From assembly GCA_030594795.1 (NCBI GenBank), contig JAUVEK010000030.1, positions 1-12,025 on the forward strand: DNA of 12,025 bases. Reading direction: 5' to 3'. Position 1 is the stretch's first letter; each line of letters begins with the position of its first letter. Below the pieces are notes generated by a model. That model had not been told where the DNA came from. It saw nothing but the letters and a program-made list of their open reading frames with translations, and made no database searches. Below are positions 6,846 to 12,025 of this stretch, piece after piece. The translations under genes and the position numbers were made by a program. Source of the DNA: Candidatus Nanohalarchaeota archaeon. Its GTDB lineage: Archaea; EX4484-52; B79-G9.

Positions 6846-8012
6846 ATGGAAATGCCATACCCCGCAGAAATAAAGTTACCAGAAATAGTTCATCTTGGCG
6901 ATGAATCTGTCGAAGATTTAGACTGGAGGGAGATAGAGTTACTTAATGCAAGATTACGTACTCTCGCAAAAAACGAATATATCACTACACTGAATGAATG
7001 GATAATCATTCCTTTTAGAGAGGCATTCAGAAAAAAAGCAGTCTTGAAAGCAAAAGAAAGAGTTGGCGCAGATACAAAAGGGATAGTGCGCAAGTATGAA
7101 TTTTCTGAAGTTTTTGATGATATAAAGTTCGTTTTAAATCTACCTGCCTATAGAACCCGCTATGAAGTTGTTTCGTCGAGATTCAAAGATATTTTAGAGG
7201 ATATAATATATGACAGCGGGATAGGTGTGGGAAGAGAAGAAGTCATATCTGTCAATAAATCTCCCTATGCTTCTGTAGACTACCTTATAGCTCAAATGAA
7301 GAGACTTCGTAAGGAAAAAACAACCAGATATAACGACGGTAAGTTGATAATAAAAAGTTCAGATACTGACGAATATCTTCCCTGGGATGAAGAAATTGAA
7401 GAAATAGATGTTTATTTTGACGGCAATCATTCCAGAGTTAACGATATAACTGCTCACGAATATTATGAAGCTAGAAGTTTAAGAGAACGTATTGAGAATT
7501 ATCTGGGACGCTCTAAGGGAAGACTAATAAGAAAATTTGACATACCAGAAAGATTGGAAGAAAGCATATCCCTTCCGATAACGGTAGGAGATACTGTGAT
7601 AAGGTACCTCTTTTTTTGCCAACCTTCAGCAGAATATGGCGAAATTTGTTCCGGACTTGAGGGAAAGAAAACAAAAAGTATAACAAAGAATACAGGAGAT
7701 TTGAACATGCTCAAGGAACTGGCATTTGATGAAAATCCGGATAAATCCATTTGGAGAAAAGAGAAACTAAATGTCAGTACCCAATCAGTTGATGGATATT
7801 ATGAAATGGGAAAAACAACAATTTCAAGACAGTGTGAAGATAATTGGGAACAAAGAACATATTCAGTCTTCAGGGAGGACAATAAAATCTATGTGAATAT
7901 CAGTGATGTATCGGACATATTAAGAATGCTAACTCAAGAACACACATCATACCCAACCCGGTTAAAAATAGATTTTTTTCCGGCACTTTCGGCATATTTG
8001 AGACAATCGTAA
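6846..8012 (+). CDS. Hypothetical protein, 388 aa, possibly frameshifted near its 3' end
   Basis: I do not recognise this protein. It is soluble and highly charged, with no signal or membrane segment. Residues about 15-90 are helical and basic (IELLNARLRTLAKNEY, then KKAVLKAKERVG). A middle region contains YASVDYLIAQMKRLRKEK and an acidic WDEEIEEIDVYFDG stretch. After about 220, REL-type helices give way to a beta-rich C-terminal half with FFCQPSAEYGEICSG and repeated DNWEQRTYSVF-like strands. No catalytic motif is evident. The frame ends at TAA 8010-8012, only 11 codons after a T7 run (7973-7979). In the -1 frame the sequence stays open for 60 more codons to TAA 8159-8161, and that extension contains several cysteines (KCVISCKARDC). 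The full product may be about 438 aa. The gene follows the MetK-like gene by 93 bp but has its own promoter. Confidence 0.75.
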   Translation: MEMPYPAEIKLPEIVHLGDESVEDLDWREIELLNARLRTLAKNEYITTLNEWIIIPFREAFRKKAVLKAKERVGADTKGIVRKYEFSEVFDDIKFVLNLPAYRTRYEVVSSRFKDILEDIIYDSGIGVGREEVISVNKSPYASVDYLIAQMKRLRKEKTTRYNDGKLIIKSSDTDEYLPWDEEIEEIDVYFDGNHSRVNDITAHEYYEARSLRERIENYLGRSKGRLIRKFDIPERLEESISLPITVGDTVIRYLFFCQPSAEYGEICSGLEGKKTKSITKNTGDLNMLKELAFDENPDKSIWRKEKLNVSTQSVDGYYEMGKTTISRQCEDNWEQRTYSVFREDNKIYVNISDVSDILRMLTQEHTSYPTRLKIDFFPALSAYLRQS

Positions 8013-8161
8013 GCTTCTTCTCCAAGCGAGACGCCAAATGCGTGATCAGCTGCAAGGCTAGAGATTGTTTTGGAAGAGAAACAGAGATTATTGATGATAA
8101 TAAAGGAGAATGCGCTAAAGTATTCGTGCATGCCGCTAAACTTATAAATTTGCTCTGTTAA
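7979..8161 (+). other. Possible -1-frame continuation of the 388-aa gene
   Basis: After the T7 run the -1 frame is open for 60 codons and reads like protein: GTFGIFETIVSFF, then a cysteine-containing KCVISCKARDCFGRE segment and an acidic IIDDNKGE stretch. No other plausible gene occupies 8013-8178. The end overlaps the TATA box of the PspC operon. It could be a real extension lost through an indel, a programmed shift, or a chance open frame. Confidence 0.35.
8142..8149 (+). promoter_or_regulatory. TATA box of the PspC/LiaF-like operon
   Basis: TTATAAAT is centred about 33 bp upstream of ATG 8179. Transcription would begin near 8172, just at GGTGG (8171-8175), so the leader is only a few bases long. 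No separate promoter is needed for the next two genes, which are packed with gaps of 1 and 5 bp. Confidence 0.55.
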
Positions 8162-8178
8162 GTTGTATCTGGTGGCTT

Positions 8179-8622
8179 ATGGCGCAAAATGAGGGTAAGA
8201 AAAGCTCTTTGAAGAAGGAAGGCGGCAGGAAAGAGGAGAAGAGGCGCAGCCTTTACAGGTCAAAGGATGATAAGATCATCTCGGGTGTTTTCGGAGGGCT
8301 TGCTGGTTATCTGAATATTGATCCTGTGATTCTTAGGATTATCGGGGTTGTTTTGTTTCTTGCGAGGCCCGGAGAGTTTATACTTTTCTATATTATTGCG
8401 TCAATCATAATCCCGGAGTCTGATAAGGAGATATCTCATAAAGAGACAGCTGCTTTGACGGATGAGAAGAGCAGTGTTGACGGGGGCTTTCTTTTTGGTG
8501 TGGCGCTTGTTGTTCTTGGGGTTTTGTTTATCCTGCAGAAGTTCTTTTCATGGTTCACGTTTGATTATGTGTGGCCCTTTGCTTTGATTGGAGTCGGGCT
8601 ATATATTCTTTTGAGGCGGTAA
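8179..8622 (+). CDS. PspC-domain membrane protein with LiaI-like C-terminal segment
   Basis: The 147-residue protein has a Lys-rich cytoplasmic N-terminus (1-25), then a PspC domain (about 25-80) recognisable by LYRSKDDKIISGVFGGLAGYL, DPVILRI and a membrane helix ending SIIIPE. A C-terminal pair of hydrophobic helices (103-121 and 129-145) has the pattern GVLFILQ...VWPFALIGVGLYIL, like LiaI/LiaF transmembrane regions (DUF5668-like). In bacteria PspC senses envelope damage and partners PspA/PspB; archaeal versions are uncharacterised. It is the first gene of a three-gene operon whose members all carry the same WP-containing membrane unit. The start is supported by GGTGG 3 nt upstream and by the TATA element. 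Codons favour GGG, GTT and CTT, unlike the AT-rich block just upstream. Confidence 0.9.
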   Translation: MAQNEGKKSSLKKEGGRKEEKRRSLYRSKDDKIISGVFGGLAGYLNIDPVILRIIGVVLFLARPGEFILFYIIASIIIPESDKEISHKETAALTDEKSSVDGGFLFGVALVVLGVLFILQKFFSWFTFDYVWPFALIGVGLYILLRR

Positions 8623-8623
8623 T

Positions 8624-9556
8624 ATGCGTAAAGGCAGAGCATCCGGGTTTTTTGGAGTTTTTCTTGTTGCAGCCGGGTTGTTTTTGATTCTCAATAATGC
8701 GGGCCTTGTTGATTTTTCGTTCTGGGAGTATTTCGGTGATTACTGGCCTTTGGGTCTTGTTATTGCCGGGGTTGCCATCATATACAAAAGAGGGGATGCT
8801 GGGTTTGCTGTTCTTGCTTTGACGCTTTTGCTCCTTGTCTTTTACGGGGCCGGACAGGTCGGCGCAGGAATTATCGGGGGCTTTGGCGGCGGTTCTTTCC
8901 CTTTTGGAGTTGATTGTGTTTTAGGGTCCGGGAATGTGACAACTGATGTGAGGCAGCTTGTTGAGTTCAGGGATGTCTCTGTCAGCACTGGTGTGAATGT
9001 TTATCTTGAGCGCGGGGCTGAGCCTGAGGCAAGAGTGGAGGCAGAGGATAATATTATTGGTCTTGTAAAGACAAAGGCAAGGAATGGAGAGCTTGAGGTT
9101 TATCTTAGTTCATGTGTGAGAAACCTGAAGCCTGTGAATGTATATGTCACTTTCCAGGATATAGAGAGCCTGGGTGCGACGTCGGCAGGGAAAATTGTTG
9201 GCAATTCAAGGATTGAGGGTGAAGAGATTAGGATTGTGTCCAGTTCGGCAGGGATGATTGATGTTGAGGTTGAGGCAATGGATGTTACTCTCGATGCTGG
9301 CAGCAGCGGCGTTATTACTGTTTCGGGTGAGGCGGAGAATGTTTATGCTGATGCGTCCAGTGCAGGGAAGATATATGCTTTCGGGCTTGTGGCTGATGAT
9401 GTTCGCGCGAGTGCGAGCAGCGCGGGGGTTGTGCAGGTTTATGCTTTGAAGAAGCTTGAGGCTGATGCGTCGAGCGCGGGGAAAATTGAGTACAAGGGCG
9501 ATGCTGATGTTGATGAGGATACGTCGAGCGCAGGTGTTGTGCGGAAAAAGGGTTGA
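8624..9556 (+). CDS. LiaF-like membrane protein with DUF2807/DUF4097-type beta-helix domain
   Basis: Residues 1-95 contain three or four hydrophobic segments, including the WPLGLVIAGVAIIYKR unit shared with its operon neighbours and a glycine-rich VGAGIIGGFGGGSF turn. Residues about 98-310 form a repetitive beta-rich domain in which an SSAGKI/SSAGVV-like motif recurs every 15-22 residues (around 185, 209, 242 and then to the C-terminus, which ends SSAGVVRKKG). This is characteristic of DUF2807/DUF4097 right-handed beta-helix domains of GIN/adhesin-head type. The topology suggests the helix faces outside the membrane or lies at its surface; this is inference. The start ATG 8624 lies 1 bp after the pspC-like stop, with GAGGCGG as the ribosome site. 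Likely role: envelope-stress sensing or signalling together with the PspC-like protein. Confidence 0.88.
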   Translation: MRKGRASGFFGVFLVAAGLFLILNNAGLVDFSFWEYFGDYWPLGLVIAGVAIIYKRGDAGFAVLALTLLLLVFYGAGQVGAGIIGGFGGGSFPFGVDCVLGSGNVTTDVRQLVEFRDVSVSTGVNVYLERGAEPEARVEAEDNIIGLVKTKARNGELEVYLSSCVRNLKPVNVYVTFQDIESLGATSAGKIVGNSRIEGEEIRIVSSSAGMIDVEVEAMDVTLDAGSSGVITVSGEAENVYADASSAGKIYAFGLVADDVRASASSAGVVQVYALKKLEADASSAGKIEYKGDADVDEDTSSAGVVRKKG

Positions 9557-9561
9557 GTGAT

Positions 9562-9753
9562 ATGAGAAGAGACAGAAAGCATAGTTTGTTTGCGTGGATC
9601 CTGATTACGATAGGGGTCATTTTTGTTCTTGAGAATTTCGGGATAGTTGATGATGCCTTTTCGAAATTATGGCCGGTTCTTTTGATTGTGATCGGGGTTG
9701 TGATGATTGTCGGGGATCGGGGTAAAAGTATAGTCAAGGCACGAATAAACTGA
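9562..9753 (+). CDS. LiaI-like small membrane protein
   Basis: This 63-residue protein has a short basic N-terminus (RRDRKH), a first membrane helix (SLFAWILITIGVIFVLENFG), a loop (IVDDAFSKLW) and a second helix beginning WPVLLIVIGVVMIV. That is one copy of the LiaI/LiaF transmembrane unit. ATG 9562 is preferred over the in-frame TTG at 9553 because it carries GTGAT directly upstream and leaves a 5-bp gap after the preceding stop. It is the third gene of the envelope operon and is probably a partner subunit of the two larger proteins. Its last codons (SIVKARIN) are imperfectly duplicated about 146 bp downstream (SIVKAMIN in the same relative frame), see the repeat region. Confidence 0.82.
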   Translation: MRRDRKHSLFAWILITIGVIFVLENFGIVDDAFSKLWPVLLIVIGVVMIVGDRGKSIVKARIN

Positions 9754-9930
9754 GTATCATGGGACTTGCGTCCCAAGCTTTCGAAGACTATCGTCTTCAA
9801 AACAGTGCCTTGCCATATACATCAAGGCAAATTGGTTTTTTGCTGAAATTGGCTCATTTATTTCATGCCTTGAGTATAGTTAAAGCCATGATAAATAGTG
9901 TATCGGGTTTTGCCATCTACTCAAGGCAAT
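9727..9930. repeat. Repeat- and hairpin-rich intergenic region with duplicated gene end
   Basis: The core CAAGGCA occurs three times on plus (9735-9741, 9823-9829, 9922-9928) and twice inverted (TGCCTTG at 9806-9812, 9866-9872). Two tight hairpins lie between: GGGAC-ttgc-GTCCC (9761-9774) and GAAGAC-tatc-GTCTTC (9783-9798). A third stem is TGCCTTG-N10-CAAGGCA (9806-9829). An 11-bp perfect inverted repeat TGCCTTGAGTA/TACTCAAGGCA spans 9866-9928. The stretch from 9727, which covers the end of the preceding gene, recurs imperfectly from 9873 (AGTATAGT then a degenerate match over about 34 bp). The arrangement could be a decayed mobile element, a structured RNA or a recombination scar. I see no coding gene in 9754-10034. 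Confidence 0.6.
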
Positions 9931-10004
9931 GTGTTTCAGTATTTTGACAAGGCTCTGCAAAATAGGCTGCGGAATGATATTTTTTACTCTGCAATAACGA
10001 AAGA

Positions 10005-10012
10005 TATATAAA
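10005..10012 (+). promoter_or_regulatory. TATA box of the 171-aa orphan gene
   Basis: TATATAAA with a purine-rich upstream BRE-like stretch (CGAAAG) is centred 26 bp before ATG 10035. The spacing matches the other leaderless genes of the window. Confidence 0.6.
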
Positions 10013-10034
10013 TTTTTCTTTTCACTATTATTCT

Positions 10035-10550
10035 ATGCCTTATAAGAATAGCGAAAATATAACATGGCATCCTCCTGAATCGGATGTAGAAGTGCCGCAT
10101 CGTGACTTTATTGAAGAATTTGTTAGGAAATATCTTCTTGAAGAAGGAAATATCAGTTTAGAACCAACTGATATGACAAAGGGAACACATAATCAGCCAT
10201 ATGTAATGTTCTGTGGAGATGAAACGCTTTCTCTTGATAAGGGACCATATCATCTTAGTCTTTGGACTGTGGATATGCGTGCGAAATACAGACAACCTGA
10301 GAGAATGGATGATGCCTCTTTTGAGGATGCAGAAGATATAGGAATGTTTCGTATTGGGCAACTGTTCAAAAATGGTGCGTTGGTATTTAAATCGATCCAT
10401 TATCGTCCTATACCTTATACGAATCCATCGAAGGAGATAGTACTCTTGCATGAACCTCCGGAAGGTTATAATGATTCTGAACACAAAATAATAATGGCGC
10501 CTTTACCTATAGGTAAAGATGTATGGTCTGAGATGTTGGAGCAGGATTAA
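10035..10550 (+). CDS. Hypothetical protein, 171 aa (orphan, abuts the HEPN remnant)
   Basis: I do not recognise this 171-residue soluble protein. It starts with a polar segment (ENITWHPPESDVEVP), then an acidic helix (HRDFIEEFVRKYLLEE), a central beta-rich region with YVMFCGDETLSLD and YHLSLWTVDMRAKYR, an acidic linker (DDASFEDAEDIGMF), more strands (GALVFKSIHYRPIPYTNPSKEI) and a short tail ending WSEMLEQD. No signal, membrane segment or catalytic motif is visible. The start is fixed by a TATA box at the standard 26-bp spacing. Codon use is AT-rich, like the 4997-8012 genes. Its TAA (10548-10550) coincides with the point where a minus-strand HEPN coding remnant loses similarity, so it may have arrived by insertion or recombination. 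Confidence 0.75.
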   Translation: MPYKNSENITWHPPESDVEVPHRDFIEEFVRKYLLEEGNISLEPTDMTKGTHNQPYVMFCGDETLSLDKGPYHLSLWTVDMRAKYRQPERMDDASFEDAEDIGMFRIGQLFKNGALVFKSIHYRPIPYTNPSKEIVLLHEPPEGYNDSEHKIIMAPLPIGKDVWSEMLEQD

Positions 10551-10665
10551 ACAATATTTTCGATGATTTCAGGCAGTTTTCTGATTTTATGCTGTATGCG
10601 GCGCTTACTTCTTCTGATTCCTCGATGAGTTCAAGTTTTCCTTCTTTTTTTAGCTTATTCAAACG
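10549..10665 (-). pseudogene. Truncated HEPN-domain protein remnant (MNT-HEPN partner)
   Basis: The minus-strand frame reads LNKLKKEGKLELIEESEE, then VSAAYSIKSENCLKSSKILF, and then changes character. This matches the recalled start of archaeal HEPN proteins paired with minimal nucleotidyltransferases (a KEGK-hydrophobic-E-x-SEE segment followed by the first HEPN helix, KSENxLKSAKxLL). The rest of the domain, including the Rx4-6H nuclease motif, is absent. Homology ends at the TAA of the plus-strand orphan gene; the frame itself runs to TAG 10507-10509. No ATG is present; TTG 10662 is possible, and an in-frame TAG lies at 10666-10668. It sits just downstream of the wHTH-MNT gene on the same strand, which is the expected order of such pairs. 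Probably non-functional. Confidence 0.6.
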
Positions 10666-10713
10666 CTAAAGATTCCGCTACTCTATTGAGTAGCGGTACG
10701 CGGAATCTTTGCG
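10664..10713. repeat. Nested hairpin A (TATT tetraloop) between HEPN remnant and MNT gene
   Basis: CCGCTACTC-tatt-GAGTAGCGG (10675-10696) is a perfect 9-bp stem. Around it AAAGATTCCG (10668-10677) pairs with CGGAATCTTT (10701-10710), and CGC/GCG extends this with one bulged T. The two stems share CCG, so they are alternative or bulged structures. The outer arm reaches into the first bases of the HEPN remnant. Confidence 0.65.
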
Positions 10714-10742
10714 TGTCAAGAACCTTTGGTGATGTGTGTGGG

Positions 10743-10778
10743 GCATGCAAAGCATGCCGCCGGTCTATTGACCGGCGG
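10743..10778. repeat. Hairpin B (TATT tetraloop) directly after the MNT stop
   Basis: CCGCCGGTC-tatt-GACCGGCGG (10757-10778) is a perfect 9-bp stem with the same tetraloop as hairpin A and starts one base after the MNT stop codon. GCATGC-aaa-GCATGC (10743-10757) adjoins it. On the MNT strand no T-tract follows, so an intrinsic terminator is not clearly indicated. The pair of hairpins looks like a small MITE- or REP-like element. Confidence 0.65.
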
Positions 10779-11342
10779 TTATTGACAAAATCCGGTTTTT
10801 TCATAAAATTGTTCTACTCCTTTTATTATTATATGGTCTTTTATTATCTCTTTTATTAGCAGCGAGCCTGTGCTGAAAGCACCAGTTTTTATGCTGAGTC
10901 TTGTATTTATGGTTTCTATATCTTTCTTTATCTTTTTGTCACTGGTTTCTATGTATATATCTATGTCGCTTTCTTTTTTTGCCCTGAATTTTGCGTAGCT
11001 TCCGAATAGGACTATCAGGTGTGATGTGCTCTGATTGATTATGTCTGAGAATAATGGCTCCAGATTTGGATATTGTGCTATCAGTTTTGTGAATTTGTAG
11101 TTTTCTGCGTTGTAGACGTATTTTTTTGCCGGGAGGTATTTTTTTATGAAATATACTTTATTTCTTCCTGAGACTGTAAAGTCGATTACACCTTTTTTTT
11201 CCAGGTCTTTCAGTGTTCTCTGGACTGTTGTTAGGGAGGTTTTTATTTCTTTTGATAATTCTCGTCCATGGGATGTTTTTTTTAGAAGTTTAAGGATTAT
11301 CTCGTATTCTGTATTTATTTCGTTGATTTTATTTTGGTTCAT
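10779..11342 (-). CDS. Winged-helix plus minimal nucleotidyltransferase (MNT) protein, antitoxin-type
   Basis: The 187-residue protein has an N-terminal winged-helix domain (about 8-68, with helix LSKEIKTSLTTVQRTLKDLEKKG and wing SGRNKVYFIKK) and a C-terminal pol-beta-type minimal nucleotidyltransferase domain. The signature is exact: GS (114-115), ten residues, then D126-x-D128. In MNT-HEPN systems this enzyme (MntA-like) nucleotidylates and silences the HEPN RNase toxin. The winged helix suggests autoregulation. Its expected partner gene downstream survives only as a fragment. I chose ATG 11342 because the TATA element is centred 28 bp upstream; ATG 11351 (three more residues) lies only 19 bp from it. 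A different role, such as a stand-alone regulator, is possible now that the partner is lost. Confidence 0.85.
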   Translation of the reverse strand: MNQNKINEINTEYEIILKLLKKTSHGRELSKEIKTSLTTVQRTLKDLEKKGVIDFTVSGRNKVYFIKKYLPAKKYVYNAENYKFTKLIAQYPNLEPLFSDIINQSTSHLIVLFGSYAKFRAKKESDIDIYIETSDKKIKKDIETINTRLSIKTGAFSTGSLLIKEIIKDHIIIKGVEQFYEKTGFCQ

Positions 11343-11365
11343 ATGATTCATATTAGAATCAAAAG

Positions 11366-11373
11366 TATATAAA
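11366..11373 (-). promoter_or_regulatory. TATA box of the wHTH-MNT gene
   Basis: The minus strand reads TTTATATA, the canonical archaeal A-box, centred 28 bp upstream of ATG 11342 and 19 bp from ATG 11351. It therefore favours the downstream start as a leaderless ATG. Confidence 0.55.
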
Positions 11374-11417
11374 GATATTGCAAATTTGGGTATGGAAATT
11401 TTTTCCGTGATACTAAA

Positions 11418-11531
11418 TTATCTCGCAACCTTGACTTCTATTGCAAACTCTTCGCCGCTACGTTCAGCCTAAATTTTTGCGCCTGTTAGTTGCAAAAACT
11501 TTGCATAAGCTGAGACGCAACTTATATAAAA
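11418..11531 (-). pseudogene. Decayed coding fragment with in-frame amber codon, family unknown
   Basis: The minus strand holds a protein-like frame: SAYAKFLQLTGAKI (ending at 11472), TAG at 11469-11471, then AERSGEEFAIEVKVAR and TAA at 11418-11420. No ATG start is present, and the first codons overlap the rpiB TATA box, so an intact gene here is unlikely. It looks like the 3' tail of a lost gene. TGCAAA-aac-TTTGCA forms a small hairpin within it. I could not assign a family, and it may be chance. Confidence 0.3.
11522..11530 (+). promoter_or_regulatory. TATA box of rpiB
   Basis: TTATATAAA is centred 26 bp upstream of ATG 11552, so transcription should begin at or next to that codon. GGTGA at 11554-11558 would sit in the leader if translation began at the second ATG (11564). 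Confidence 0.6.
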
Positions 11532-11551
11532 TCAGGTCATAATAGTGTAAA

Positions 11552-12025
11552 ATGGTGAATTTTATGATTGCAATCGGTTCTGACCACGGGGGTTTTGCGC
11601 TTAAGGAAAAGGTTAAGGGGGTTCTTTCCCGGCTTGGACATGAGTGCAGGGATGTTGGATGTGATTCTGCTGACTCGTGTGATTATCCTGATTTCGGGGA
11701 GGCTGTCGGCAAGTGTGTTGGTTCTGGTGAGTGCGAGCGCGGTGTTGTTATCTGCACTACCGGGATTGGTATTTCGATTTCTGCGAATAAGGTTAAGGGT
11801 GTCAGGGCTGCGCTTTGCTGTTCTGTTGATTCTGCTTTAATGACGCGTAGGCATAATGATGCGAATGTTCTGGCGCTTGGCGCGAAGTATACTGATGAGA
11901 AGGCTGCACAGGAGATTGTACAGGCGTTTCTTGAGACTGAATTTGAGGGCGCAAAAGCAGGTGGGGAGCGGCACAAGAGAAGGGTTGACAAGATTTTGGC
12001 AATTGAGGAGAGGAATTTTAGGTGA
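11552..12025 (+). CDS. rpiB: Ribose-5-phosphate isomerase B (RpiB/LacAB family)
   Basis: RpiB interconverts ribulose-5-phosphate and ribose-5-phosphate, supplying PRPP for purine synthesis. Numbered from ATG 11552, the 157-residue protein has SDHGGFALK (10-18), DYPDF (44-48), the catalytic-cysteine loop CTTGIGISI (Cys68; usually CGTGIG), ANKVKGVRAAL, RRHNDANVLALGA with the catalytic-site His101, and the C-terminal HKRRVDKI phosphate-binding tail. FEGAKAGGERH has about three extra residues compared with the usual FEGGRH. Two starts are credible. ATG 11552 is at the leaderless position from the TATA box. ATG 11564 would give MIAIGSDHGG, the usual family N-terminus, with GGTGA six nt upstream. 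The protein is cysteine-rich for the family. The last codon of the window is its TGA, so the gene is complete. Confidence 0.95.
   Translation: MVNFMIAIGSDHGGFALKEKVKGVLSRLGHECRDVGCDSADSCDYPDFGEAVGKCVGSGECERGVVICTTGIGISISANKVKGVRAALCCSVDSALMTRRHNDANVLALGAKYTDEKAAQEIVQAFLETEFEGAKAGGERHKRRVDKILAIEERNFR

Noticed and set aside
7934..8131. Minus-strand 65-codon frame containing SLAADHAFGVSLGEEAYDCL
   Set aside because: It overlaps the end of the 388-aa gene antisense, its only TATA is about 15 bp from the ATG, and the -1-frame plus-strand reading explains the region better.
9735..9928. CRISPR array
   Set aside because: The CAAGGCA repeats are only 7 bp, occur in both orientations and are irregularly spaced.
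9759..9947. Plus-strand 62-codon frame between the envelope operon and the 171-aa gene
   Set aside because: It consists of the hairpins and repeats, has no ribosome site or promoter, and its one protein-like stretch is the duplicated end of the previous gene.
10757..10778. Intrinsic (rho-type) terminator of the MNT gene
   Set aside because: The stem is strong, but no T-tract follows on the transcribed strand, and archaeal termination relies mainly on T-tracts.
11421..11530. tRNA or other RNA gene in the rpiB upstream region
   Set aside because: No cloverleaf, anticodon stem or T-arm consensus could be found on either strand; only a 6-bp TGCAAA/TTTGCA hairpin is present.

Overview
The window looks archaeal. 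Nearly every gene has an A-box/TATA element (TATATAAA or TTTATATA) centred about 24-28 bp upstream of its ATG, so most transcripts appear leaderless. A few genes instead carry a GGTGA-type Shine-Dalgarno site. The HerA-type N-terminus, Ste24-like M48 protease, PspC/LiaF-like envelope operon and wHTH-nucleotidyltransferase (MNT) gene would fit a DPANN-type archaeon (for example a Woesearchaeota/Pacearchaeota relative). That placement is inference: no rRNA or tRNA gene was seen.

Layout. The left third (1-4646) is on the minus strand: the 5' part of a HerA-family helicase gene with an in-frame amber codon, a compact purE-purB operon for purine synthesis (class II-like PurE, so no PurK needed), a Ste24-like membrane protease and a metallo-beta-lactamase-fold hydrolase. 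At 4672 one TATA element sits exactly midway between two divergent ATGs. It separates this block from a plus-strand run of unfamiliar, AT-richer genes (4698-8161): a charged coiled-coil protein, a 164-aa orphan, a full-length but divergent S-adenosylmethionine synthetase (MetK) homologue with altered catalytic residues under a palindrome-dense promoter, and a 388-aa orphan that may continue to about 438 aa by a -1 shift at a T7 run.

Next comes a three-gene membrane operon (8179-9753) of PspC, LiaF-like/DUF2807 and LiaI-like proteins, which resembles an envelope-stress module. A repeat- and hairpin-rich region (9727-9930) follows, then another AT-rich orphan (10035-10550). The stop codon of that orphan coincides with the truncation point of a minus-strand HEPN-domain remnant. 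Between the remnant and an intact wHTH-MNT gene (10779-11342) lie GC-rich hairpins, so this appears to be a broken MNT-HEPN toxin-antitoxin locus. The window closes with another decayed coding fragment that also has an in-frame TAG, and a complete rpiB (ribose-5-phosphate isomerase B).

The best candidates for something undescribed are the degenerate MetK paralogue with its orphan neighbours and operator-like promoter, and the disrupted MNT-HEPN locus with its hairpins. No CRISPR array, intact transposase or RNA gene was recognised.
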